A stretch of DNA of 64,000 bases. Source: Terriglobia bacterium (GTDB lineage Bacteria > Acidobacteriota > UBA6911). The DNA lies in assembly GCA_020072565.1 (NCBI GenBank), contig JAIQGI010000004.1, positions 62,001 through 126,000 of the forward strand, in the 5' to 3' direction. A program made the translations under genes and the position numbers. Below the pieces are notes generated by a model, which was not told where the DNA came from, did not search any database, and saw nothing but the letters and a program-made list of their open reading frames with translations. Below, in pieces: positions 33,370 to 40,176 of the stretch (positions within the stretch are counted from its first letter, which is position 1; every line of letters begins with the position of its first letter).

Positions 33370-34479
33370 ATGAAGCGTTTTTGTGCCACCGGCTTTCTGT
33401 TCGTGCTCCTTCTGTCTCCGGCCCTGTATTCCCAGGTGCCCGGCGCCAGCCGCATCAAAGACATCGCGTCATTTGAAGGAGTGCGTGACAACCAGCTTGT
33501 GGGTTACGGACTGGTTGTCGGCCTCAATGGCACCGGGGACCGGCGCCAGACGTTCTTTTCCACTCAGACGCTCACGAACATGCTCGAGCGAAGCGGCATC
33601 ACTGTCTTACCCGACCAGATCCGGGTCAAGAACATTGCGGCGGTGATGGTCACGGCGATCCTGCCCCCCTTTGTACGGAAGGGGAGCCGCATCGATGTCA
33701 CGGTCAGTTCGATCGGCGATGCCGAGAACATCCAGGGGGGCGTGCTCATCATGACGCCGCTCAAAGCGGTCAACAGCGACACCTACGTGGTAGCCCAGGG
33801 ACAGCTCGCCCTCGGCGGTTTCAGCGCGAGCGCCGGAGGAAGCCGGGTGCAGACCAACCATCCTACCGTCGGGAGGATTCCCAATGGCGGACTGGTCGAA
33901 AAAGAAGTGGAGGTTGACCTTGTCGGCAAAACCCAGCTGACGCTCGTGCTGCACGACAGCGACTTCACCAGCGCCAGCCGGGCCGAGCACGTAATCAACG
34001 ATTCGGTCGGAAGGCAGGTGGCTGCGGCTCGGGACGGCCGCACGATTTCGATCAAGGTTCCCGAGGAGTATACCAATCGTGTCGTGGAATTCATGGCCCT
34101 GGTAGAAAACGCCAGGATGGATGTGGATTCCCCCGCCCGTGTCGTGCTCAATGAACGCACCGGCACCATTGTCCTCGGCAAGGAAGTGAAGATTTCCTCG
34201 GTCTCGATCATTCACGGGAGCCTTTCCCTCCAGGTGGGTACCATCCTGGACGTTTCCCAGCCCGCCCCCCTGTCAGGGGGCAAGACGACCGTGGTTCCCC
34301 AGACGACGGTCGCAGCGCAGGAGGAGAAGGCCAAAGCGGTAGCCCTTCGGGATGGAGCCAGCGTCGAGGAGGTCGTGCGCGCGTTGAACTCGATCGGCGC
34401 TTCGCCGCGGGACATCATCGCAATCCTCCAGGCAATCAAGGCGTCGGGGGCACTTCAGGCGGAGCTGGAGATTATCTGA
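33370..34479 (+). CDS. flgI: Flagellar P-ring protein FlgI
   Basis: FlgI forms the periplasmic P ring around the rod. The 369-residue product has a signal peptide (residues 1-21), then the highly conserved SRIKDIASFEGVRDNQLVGYGLVVGLNGTGD, VKNIAAVMVTA, GSRIDVTVSSIGDAENIQGGVLIMTPL and the C-terminal VEEVVRALNSIGASPRDIIAILQAIKASGALQAELEII. Length and motifs are standard. The next gene codes for a FlgJ-peptidase fusion. Confidence 0.96.
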   Translation: MKRFCATGFLFVLLLSPALYSQVPGASRIKDIASFEGVRDNQLVGYGLVVGLNGTGDRRQTFFSTQTLTNMLERSGITVLPDQIRVKNIAAVMVTAILPPFVRKGSRIDVTVSSIGDAENIQGGVLIMTPLKAVNSDTYVVAQGQLALGGFSASAGGSRVQTNHPTVGRIPNGGLVEKEVEVDLVGKTQLTLVLHDSDFTSASRAEHVINDSVGRQVAAARDGRTISIKVPEEYTNRVVEFMALVENARMDVDSPARVVLNERTGTIVLGKEVKISSVSIIHGSLSLQVGTILDVSQPAPLSGGKTTVVPQTTVAAQEEKAKAVALRDGASVEEVVRALNSIGASPRDIIAILQAIKASGALQAELEII

Positions 34480-34528
34480 TGAACACGTGGTCTCTGACAT
34501 CGACACGACCGCGGAAAGGAGGCCGGGG

Positions 34529-35338
34529 ATGCAGGATGCGCTGGCTGCCCGCTTGTTGAACCACGCGGGCATGGATGCTCTTGACCGCTCGACCCTGTCG
34601 CCTGCGCAAAAGAAGGCAAGCGGGACCGGTGACGATGCCGCCCGGCTGCGGTCGGCGGCAAAGGAATTCGAGGCTCTGTTCCTTAACTATCTGCTGAATG
34701 TGATGCGCGAGACCATTGAGGATTCGGGCCTCAGCGAGAAAGGCCTGGGAGAGAGCACCTATACCGAGCTTTTTGATCAGGAGGTAGCCCGAAGTCTGGC
34801 TGCGAGGGGCGCTCTGGGTATTTCGGATATTCTGGTCCGCAAACTATCAGGACAGGCGCCGGCCGCGGGGCCGGGTACAGAACATGAGTCTGCTCCGAGG
34901 CTGTCGCCTGCCTCCGGGCCAGGCCTCCACAGCGGCGGGTTGGACGAGGTCCCTGATTTCCGCATGCCCGTTCAGGCGCATTTTTCCTCGTCCTTCGGCA
35001 TCCGCAAGGATCCCTTTACCCACGAGATGCGCATGCACCGGGGGGTGGACATCGCCGCTCCTGAAGGCTTGGAAGTGCGCGCTGCCTGCGCCGGGCAGGT
35101 GGTTTTTTCCGGATATGAGAAGGGTTACGGCAATACCGTTGTGGTCCAGCATCCAGGCGGATTCGAGACCCGCTATGCCCACCTCGGCAAGCTCCTGGTG
35201 AGCGCCGGGGATTTGCTGCAGACAGAGCAGGTTCTGGGCACTGTGGGCAACACCGGCCGGTCAACGGGGCCGCACCTCCATTTCGAGGTGAGCCGTTACG
35301 GGGATCGGATCGATCCGAAACCGTTGTTGCCTGAGTGA
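34529..35338 (+). CDS. flgJ: Rod-binding FlgJ domain fused to M23 peptidase
   Basis: The 269-residue product joins two domains. Residues about 35-115 form the FlgJ rod-binding domain (AAKEFEALFLNYLLNVMRETIEDSGL, then YTELFDQEVARSLAARGALGISDILVRKL). After a Pro/Ser-rich linker, residues about 150-269 are a LytM-type M23 peptidase with a full zinc set: His170 and Asp174 in HRGVD, and His249/His251 in HLHFE. In enterobacteria the FlgJ partner is a GH73 glucosidase; here a peptidase replaces it, presumably to open peptidoglycan for the rod. ATG 34529 has AGGAGG 6 nt upstream; GTG 34487 would add 14 residues. It follows flgI as flgJ usually does. Confidence 0.9.
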   Translation: MQDALAARLLNHAGMDALDRSTLSPAQKKASGTGDDAARLRSAAKEFEALFLNYLLNVMRETIEDSGLSEKGLGESTYTELFDQEVARSLAARGALGISDILVRKLSGQAPAAGPGTEHESAPRLSPASGPGLHSGGLDEVPDFRMPVQAHFSSSFGIRKDPFTHEMRMHRGVDIAAPEGLEVRAACAGQVVFSGYEKGYGNTVVVQHPGGFETRYAHLGKLLVSAGDLLQTEQVLGTVGNTGRSTGPHLHFEVSRYGDRIDPKPLLPE

Positions 35339-35456
35339 GGGAACAGGGGGCAGTCCAGTTTTCCGGGATCACCGCAATGAACGCAAAAGCGTGGTGAGGA
35401 AGGTCAGAATTTCCCCTTTTCCCGATTTGGGACTCGGAGGCTAAGTCAGGAAGCCC

Positions 35457-35484
35457 TAAAGTGTTACATTCAAGAGGACGATAT
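35457..35484 (+). promoter_or_regulatory. Candidate sigma28 (FliA) promoter for flgM
   Basis: -35 TAAAG at 35457-35461 and -10 GACGATAT at 35477-35484, with 16 nt between TAAA and the -10. The same spacer is found at the fliC, flaG and flbD promoters. The predicted start is near 35490. Confidence 0.6.
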
Positions 35485-35488
35485 AGCG

Positions 35489-35511
35489 CTCGAGAAGGGT
35501 ACACTCTTGAG
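35489..35511 (+). promoter_or_regulatory. Leader hairpin of flgM overlapping the ribosome site
   Basis: CTCGAGA (35489-35495) pairs with TCTTGAG (35505-35511) with one G-U pair and a 9-nt loop. The 3' arm contains most of the GAGG that serves flgM ATG 35518. It begins at the predicted transcription start, so it would cap the mRNA 5' end. Confidence 0.4.
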
Positions 35512-35517
35512 GACACT

Positions 35518-35832
35518 ATGGAAATTAACGGCAAATCCCCCCTGATCGACCTGGGAACAAGAACGAACAGGCTCGAACTCCAGGATCAGCAGGCACAGCG
35601 CCAGCAGAAAGTTGATCGTGGATCGGTTGCCGCCGATCCGGACCGGGTCGAACTTTCGGTTCGCAGTCGCGAGATTCAGCATATTGATGAATTGATCCGC
35701 TCCACACCGGATGTGCGAGAGGGTTTGGTTGAACGAGTTCGGCGTTCGATCGAAAACGGGACGTACAACGTGAAAGCCGAACAGGTTGCTGAAAAAATCT
35801 TGGGCGGTAGTTTGATCGACCAGATTTTCTAG
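35518..35832 (+). CDS. flgM: Anti-sigma28 factor FlgM
   Basis: FlgM binds FliA until the hook is finished, and is then exported. The 104-residue product has the disordered N-terminus and the conserved C-terminal segment that contacts sigma28 (VELSVRSREIQHIDELIRSTPDVREGLVERVRRSIENGTYNVKAEQVAEKIL). ATG 35518 follows GAGG by 5 nt. An in-frame start at 35461 would lie within the sigma28 promoter and is rejected. The gene starts a late operon with flgN, flgK and flgL. Confidence 0.93.
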   Translation: MEINGKSPLIDLGTRTNRLELQDQQAQRQQKVDRGSVAADPDRVELSVRSREIQHIDELIRSTPDVREGLVERVRRSIENGTYNVKAEQVAEKILGGSLIDQIF

Positions 35833-35854
35833 CTAGCCGCTCCTGGAGGTCGCC

Positions 35855-36058
35855 ATGGCTGACGACTTCGGAAGAGTTAATCCCGTTTCGCGCCACTTTC
35901 TGGATCGCGGTGCCCGGGAGGAGCCGTACCAGGGGCGACACTCCAAGAAGCACCAGGGGCACGTCGGGGACAGCGCCGACGTGGTCGCGGATGAAGTTGC
36001 GGAGGAATCGGCCGCGGATGCGCCCGCAGCCGGGAATCACATCGACCTCAGGATTTGA
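35855..36058 (+). CDS. Unknown 67-residue protein between flgM and flgN
   Basis: A short acidic protein with His-rich centre (GRHSKKHQGH) and Ala/Glu-rich tail, ending in HIDLRI. GGAGG lies 6 nt before ATG 35855, and the stop is 3 nt before flgN, so translation is likely. It lacks membrane segments and cysteines and looks disordered. Its place in the late operon suggests a flagellar secretion or assembly role, but that is inference only; I recognise no family. Confidence 0.7.
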   Translation: MADDFGRVNPVSRHFLDRGAREEPYQGRHSKKHQGHVGDSADVVADEVAEESAADAPAAGNHIDLRI

Positions 36059-36061
36059 GCG

Positions 36062-36553
36062 ATGGAAGAGCAAATCGCCGCTTTGATGAACATAGTCCGG
36101 GAAGAGATCGCGCTCTACCGTGATCTTATCGATCATGCGCGCAGGAAGACCGCGCTTCTGGTGCGCGGTCCCCTGGAAGCGATTCTGGAGAGCAACAAAA
36201 TCGATGAGACTTTCAATGTCAAGCTGCGGCTGTTGGAGAATGAAGTGGCGCGGCTCTGCCAGCAGTTGTGCCAGGCGCTTCACATCGCGCGCGAAGAGTT
36301 TACTCTGTTGAAACTTGCCGACGGTGTTGAACAATCTGTGGCTGCCGAGATCAGGTCGCAATCGACGCTGTTCAAGCACATGGTGGACCAGCTCAAGAGC
36401 GTCAACCAGCGGAACCGCAAGCTGGTCGAAAACTCGCTCCATTATTCCCACGGTCTCCTCGACTTCATCTCCAATGCCACCAGTTCCTATCAAAGCACGG
36501 GATTGTTCAAGCCCTACTCCGCCGTGGCCAACACGATCTCCGACAAGGCGTAG
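36062..36553 (+). CDS. flgN: FlgN-like chaperone for hook-associated proteins
   Basis: FlgN chaperones FlgK and FlgL to the export gate. The 163-residue product is all helical with heptads (EEQIAALMNIVREEIALYRDLIDHARRKTALLVRGPLEAILES, then LRLLENEVARLCQQLCQALHI) and has the length of FlgN. Primary sequence is weakly conserved in the family; the call rests on the start LMNIVREEIALYRDLIDHARRK, fold pattern, and position directly before flgK and flgL. Confidence 0.82.
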   Translation: MEEQIAALMNIVREEIALYRDLIDHARRKTALLVRGPLEAILESNKIDETFNVKLRLLENEVARLCQQLCQALHIAREEFTLLKLADGVEQSVAAEIRSQSTLFKHMVDQLKSVNQRNRKLVENSLHYSHGLLDFISNATSSYQSTGLFKPYSAVANTISDKA

Positions 36554-36649
36554 CCGCGGGATTTCGACAGGGTGAAGGGTTTCCTCTGCCCATCAGAGGC
36601 TGTTTCACCTTTCGGCCGTTCCTGTCGAGGAAGGCTGGAGATTTTCATC

Positions 36650-38050
36650 ATGTCTTCACTTTTCGGCAGCTTGGGAATTGCCCGCCAGGCCCTCCTTGCC
36701 CAGCAGATGGGCCTCGACGTCACCCAGAACAACATCGCCAACGTAAACACACCCGGCTACGCGCGCCAGCGGGCCGAGTTCGTGCCCGGCGCCGCGGTGC
36801 TGCAGTACACATACCAGAATGGTTCCGGTGTGCAGCTGGCCTCAATCCAATCCTACCGCTCGCGGCTTCTCGACCATCGCGTCAACGATGAGCTTCAGCA
36901 CCAGGGCGAGTATGATGCGTCCTCTTCAGCGTTGCAGCAGATCGAGGCTCTTTTCAACGAGAGCAGCGGTTCGGGGCTCCAATCGACAATTACCGGTTTC
37001 TTCAACAGTTTCAGCTCGCTGGCCAATGCGCCCGAGGATGCAACGCTGCGGCAACAGGTCCTGGCGCGCGGCGAACAGTTGGGCTCTCGGTTTCGTGATC
37101 TCTACGCGCAGGTGCAGGCGGTGCAGTCGCAGCAAGATCAGGCCATCTCGGCTACGGTTGCCGAGATCAACTCAGTTTCAGCGAATATCGCCAGGCTGAA
37201 CGTCGAGGTTGAAGCTGCCCGCGGTGCCCTGGCAAACGAAAATAACCTGGTTGATCAGCGACAGCAACTGGTGGACCGCCTGGCGGGGCTTGTCGACATA
37301 TCCTATTTCGAAAACGACTCCGGGAGTCTCACGATCACGACGCGCCAGGGAGCCCTCCTGGTCGCCGGGAACCAAAGCAATCCCTGGCAGGCCGTAACGT
37401 CTCCTGCCAGCAGTCTGCTTGAGATTCACGCCGGCGGCGCGGACATCACTGCCACAATTCAGTCCGGCAAGCTCGGCGGTCAGCTCAAAGTGCGTGATAC
37501 GAACTTGCCTTCCTACCTGACGGCACTCGATGACATGGCGGCTACCATCATCGGGAGCGTGAACCAGCAGCATGCGTTGGGATCCGATCTCAATGGTAAT
37601 GCCGGGGGCGATTTCTTTGTCCCATTTGTGCCGGTGACGCCGGGCTCCAATCTCGGGGCTGCGCGCGCCATCAATGTTGCGATCATCGATACCGACAAGA
37701 TTGCCGCCGCCGGCGCCGGTGGCGGGCCGGGGTCCAACACCAACGCGCAAAGCCTTGCAGACATCCAGAACCGATTGCTCTTGTCAGGAAACAGCGCGAC
37801 CGTGAGCCAGGCTTACTCCAACCTCATTTTCCAGATAGGAATAGATACGCAAAACAGCGTGGACGGACTTGCGACCCAGGATCATCTGGTTGCACAGCTG
37901 CAAAATCAGCGGGATGCCGCTTCCGGCGTCAGCCTGGATGAGGAGGCCATCAACCTGATGCGTTACCAGAAGGCCTTTGAGGCCAGCGCCCGATTCATCA
38001 GCCTCATCGACACTCTGACTGAAGACGTGATCAATATCCTTGGAGCATAA
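36650..38050 (+). CDS. flgK: Flagellar hook-associated protein 1 FlgK
   Basis: FlgK forms the first hook-filament junction ring. The 466-residue product has the rod/hook N-terminus (SLGIARQALLAQQMGLDVTQNNIANVNTPGYARQRAEF) and a matching C-terminus (SGVSLDEEAINLMRYQKAFEASARFISLIDTLTEDVINILGA). The start at 36650 has CTGGAG upstream; an in-frame extension to 36572 is not conserved and is dropped. flgL begins 2 nt after the stop. Confidence 0.95.
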   Translation: MSSLFGSLGIARQALLAQQMGLDVTQNNIANVNTPGYARQRAEFVPGAAVLQYTYQNGSGVQLASIQSYRSRLLDHRVNDELQHQGEYDASSSALQQIEALFNESSGSGLQSTITGFFNSFSSLANAPEDATLRQQVLARGEQLGSRFRDLYAQVQAVQSQQDQAISATVAEINSVSANIARLNVEVEAARGALANENNLVDQRQQLVDRLAGLVDISYFENDSGSLTITTRQGALLVAGNQSNPWQAVTSPASSLLEIHAGGADITATIQSGKLGGQLKVRDTNLPSYLTALDDMAATIIGSVNQQHALGSDLNGNAGGDFFVPFVPVTPGSNLGAARAINVAIIDTDKIAAAGAGGGPGSNTNAQSLADIQNRLLLSGNSATVSQAYSNLIFQIGIDTQNSVDGLATQDHLVAQLQNQRDAASGVSLDEEAINLMRYQKAFEASARFISLIDTLTEDVINILGA

Positions 38051-38052
38051 TC

Positions 38053-38928
38053 ATGCGTATTTCCGACTCGATCAGCTATCGTAGCCTCCTCGACAACCTG
38101 AACATGCTCAACGAAAGGGCGGAACAGGCGAATGAGGAAGTGTCTTCCGGAAAGAGGCTCAATCATCTGCACATCGCGCCGGCCGACAGTGCCGAGATGG
38201 TGAAGCTCAACGATCAACTGTCTCAGCTCGATCAGTACCAGACCAATGCCGACAACAGCGGCTTCTTTCTGCAAGTCAGCGAGTCGACTCTTAACTCCAT
38301 ATACAATCTGGTTACCTCTATTTTCACCCGCGGCAGCGCGGCTGCCAACGGTCCCAACGATGCCAACACCCTCGCCACGCTCGCGGCCGACATCCGATCC
38401 CAGCGCGATCAGATCTTTTCGCTGGCCAACACCCAGGTCAGAGGTCGATACATTTTTGCGGGCTCGAGTGTCACCACGCCCGCGTTTTCAATTACCGGTG
38501 ACACCGTCACCTACCTCGGTAATGCCGACGTCAACACGATCGACATCAGCAACGGCCTCAAGGTGAACCAAAACATTCCGGGTGCGGCCGTCCTCGCACC
38601 GGTGTTCAATACTGTCGAGACCTTGCTGACAGCAATCGGCAGCGGCAATCAAACTGCCATCCAATCCGCCCTCGCCGGATTCTCCGGCGCCCTCGCCACC
38701 TTGGGCCGGGTCCGCACGTCGCTGGGAGTGGATCTAAGCAAGCTGCAGGATGCTGCCCTGGCACGCCAGACGCAGGAAACAGACATCAAGACGCGCCAAT
38801 CGCATATCGGAGATGCCAACATGGCCGAGGCTATCTCCCGACTTTCCCAAACGCAGACTGCAATGCAAGCCGCACTCACTGCGGGATCGCTCATTCATCA
38901 GAAGAACCTGTTCGATTTTCTAGGGTGA
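38053..38928 (+). CDS. flgL: Flagellar hook-associated protein 3 FlgL
   Basis: FlgL is the second junction protein and resembles flagellin. The 291-residue product has a flagellin-type N-terminal helix (ISYRSLLDNLNMLNERAEQANEEVSSGKRLNHLHIAPADSAEMVKL) and C-terminal helix (QTQETDIKTRQSHIGDANMAEAISRLSQTQTAMQAALTAGSLIHQKNLFDFLG). It overlaps no neighbour and is the last gene of this transcript before fliW. Confidence 0.94.
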   Translation: MRISDSISYRSLLDNLNMLNERAEQANEEVSSGKRLNHLHIAPADSAEMVKLNDQLSQLDQYQTNADNSGFFLQVSESTLNSIYNLVTSIFTRGSAAANGPNDANTLATLAADIRSQRDQIFSLANTQVRGRYIFAGSSVTTPAFSITGDTVTYLGNADVNTIDISNGLKVNQNIPGAAVLAPVFNTVETLLTAIGSGNQTAIQSALAGFSGALATLGRVRTSLGVDLSKLQDAALARQTQETDIKTRQSHIGDANMAEAISRLSQTQTAMQAALTAGSLIHQKNLFDFLG

Positions 38929-39258
38929 CCTGGGGGAACGCTGTAATCGTATGCAGGAGGTGGCAATGTCTTACAGATCCGAGGCCGAAGGGAGAGCTTG
39001 GTGCGTTGCCAGACCCTTCGCTTCTGCCATACCATGAAGCGCCGCTCGCCGCGCCCGGCCGCAGACAACAGGGCCGGTGCTCTCCCCACTAAATTCGTAG
39101 ACAGCGCCCTCAGGGCAAATGTAGAATGTGCGAGGTTGCCGGCCTGGCTTTGGGTTCATAGGGGCTGAAAGTGATTTTCCGCGGCGTCGCGCCGCAAAAA
39201 GCCCGGTACTCCGACCTCGTTTTCATGCAATTGCAGTTATTCGTTTGATCGCGGTTCC
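38929..39258 (+). other. Gap between flgL and fliW
   Basis: This 330-nt region contains no gene I can support firmly. Near its start a 23-codon frame follows a very good ribosome site (listed separately). At 39181-39195 there is a GC-rich hairpin GCGGCG-TCG-CGCCGC followed by five A on the plus strand, which is not a terminator in either direction. A promoter for fliW-csrA may be near 39200-39258, but I see no sigma54 or sigma28 match. Confidence 0.4.
38966..39037 (+). CDS. Possible 23-residue peptide
   Basis: ATG 38966 has AGGAGG 5 nt upstream, a near-ideal ribosome site, and opens a 23-codon frame (MSYRSEAEGRAWC at the start). It follows flgL by 37 nt. No family is evident. It could be a leader peptide for fliW-csrA, a decayed gene, or chance. 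Confidence 0.22.
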   Translation: MSYRSEAEGRAWCVARPFASAIP

Positions 39259-39732
39259 ATGATGACTGAATCGAAAGCTTTGACCGTTCGGACAACCAAT
39301 TTCGGCGAAATTGAAGTTCCTGTCGCCAGCATCATCGGTTTTGACGAGGGCATTCCAGGATTTCCTCAGATCCACAAGTTTGCCATCCTGGAATTCGAGC
39401 ATCTGAAACCTTTCCAATACCTGCAGTCTCTTGACGATCCTCCCATCGCTCTTTTGGTGGTAAATCCCTTCCTGCTCCACCCCGCCTACGCATTTGAGCT
39501 GGGGGACGCGGATATGTGCGATTTGAAAACGGACAAGCCTGAGGAGGTGTCGGTATTCGCGGTGGCTACCATACCTGAGAACCCTTCGGAGGCGACGCTG
39601 AACCTGATGGCTCCGATCCTGATCAACCAGAAGAATCGGTGCGGCAAGCAGGTGATTCTCCTGGACAGCCAATATTCCGTGCGCCACCCGCTCTTCGGCT
39701 CCTCGGAGCGCCACAGTGCGGAAACGGTGTAG
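39259..39732 (+). CDS. fliW: Flagellar assembly factor FliW
   Basis: FliW binds both flagellin and CsrA and so ties fliC translation to export. The 157-residue product has the conserved TTNFGEIEVPVASIIGFDEGIPGFPQ, FAILEFEHLKPFQYLQSLDDPPIALLVVNPF, and the GKQVILLDSQYSVRHPL C-terminal motif. Its gene is followed by csrA, as in Bacillus, Campylobacter relatives and others with this circuit. The start at 39259 has a second ATG immediately after. Confidence 0.94.
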   Translation: MMTESKALTVRTTNFGEIEVPVASIIGFDEGIPGFPQIHKFAILEFEHLKPFQYLQSLDDPPIALLVVNPFLLHPAYAFELGDADMCDLKTDKPEEVSVFAVATIPENPSEATLNLMAPILINQKNRCGKQVILLDSQYSVRHPLFGSSERHSAETV

Positions 39733-39788
39733 GGCATGTCTCTGAGCGCCACAACATACGGGTGGAAGGACTTGAGTCGGAGACACCT

Positions 39789-40013
39789 GTGCTAGTATTC
39801 ACGCGGAAAAAGGGAGAAAGCCTGATCATCGGCAACGAAATCGAAGTCACTATCCTCAATATAGGAAGTAGCAGCGTCAAGGTAGGTATCAACGCGCCGC
39901 GCCACATTTCCGTGCACCGTCAGGAAGTCTACGAGGCAATCAAGCGGGAAAATGTGGCTGCGTCCAAATCTCAGCTCCCACCTCCTGACGTCCTCAAAAA
40001 GCTGCTTGAGTAG
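39789..40013 (+). CDS. csrA: Translational regulator CsrA
   Basis: CsrA is a small RNA-binding dimer that blocks ribosome sites with GGA in a hairpin loop. The 74-residue product is typical: LVFTRKKGESLIIGNEIEVTILNIGSSSVKVGINAPRHISVHRQEVYEAI, including the R residue in the GINAPRHI segment that contacts RNA. GTG 39789 has GGAG 6 nt upstream; the frame extends upstream into fliW but without likeness to CsrA. A candidate target is the fliC leader at 45927-45944. Confidence 0.95.
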   Translation: MLVFTRKKGESLIIGNEIEVTILNIGSSSVKVGINAPRHISVHRQEVYEAIKRENVAASKSQLPPPDVLKKLLE

Positions 40014-40176
40014 AGCCGAAGAATCACGCTGGGCGTGCAGCCACTGCCGGCGACCCCTGAGGACTCCCCTGGTTCATACGGCCATTTCTGACTGTTCTGT
40101 TTCGAAAATACTATTGAAAAGCAAAGGCTCAACGCAGGTGATGCGGTGGGCAACTGGGAGAGTTCGGGATTGCGGA

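Noticed and set aside
39181-39195. GC-rich hairpin before fliW as terminator
   Set aside because: It is followed by A and not T on the plus strand, and by GGAAAAT on the minus strand, so it lacks the T-run on either strand.
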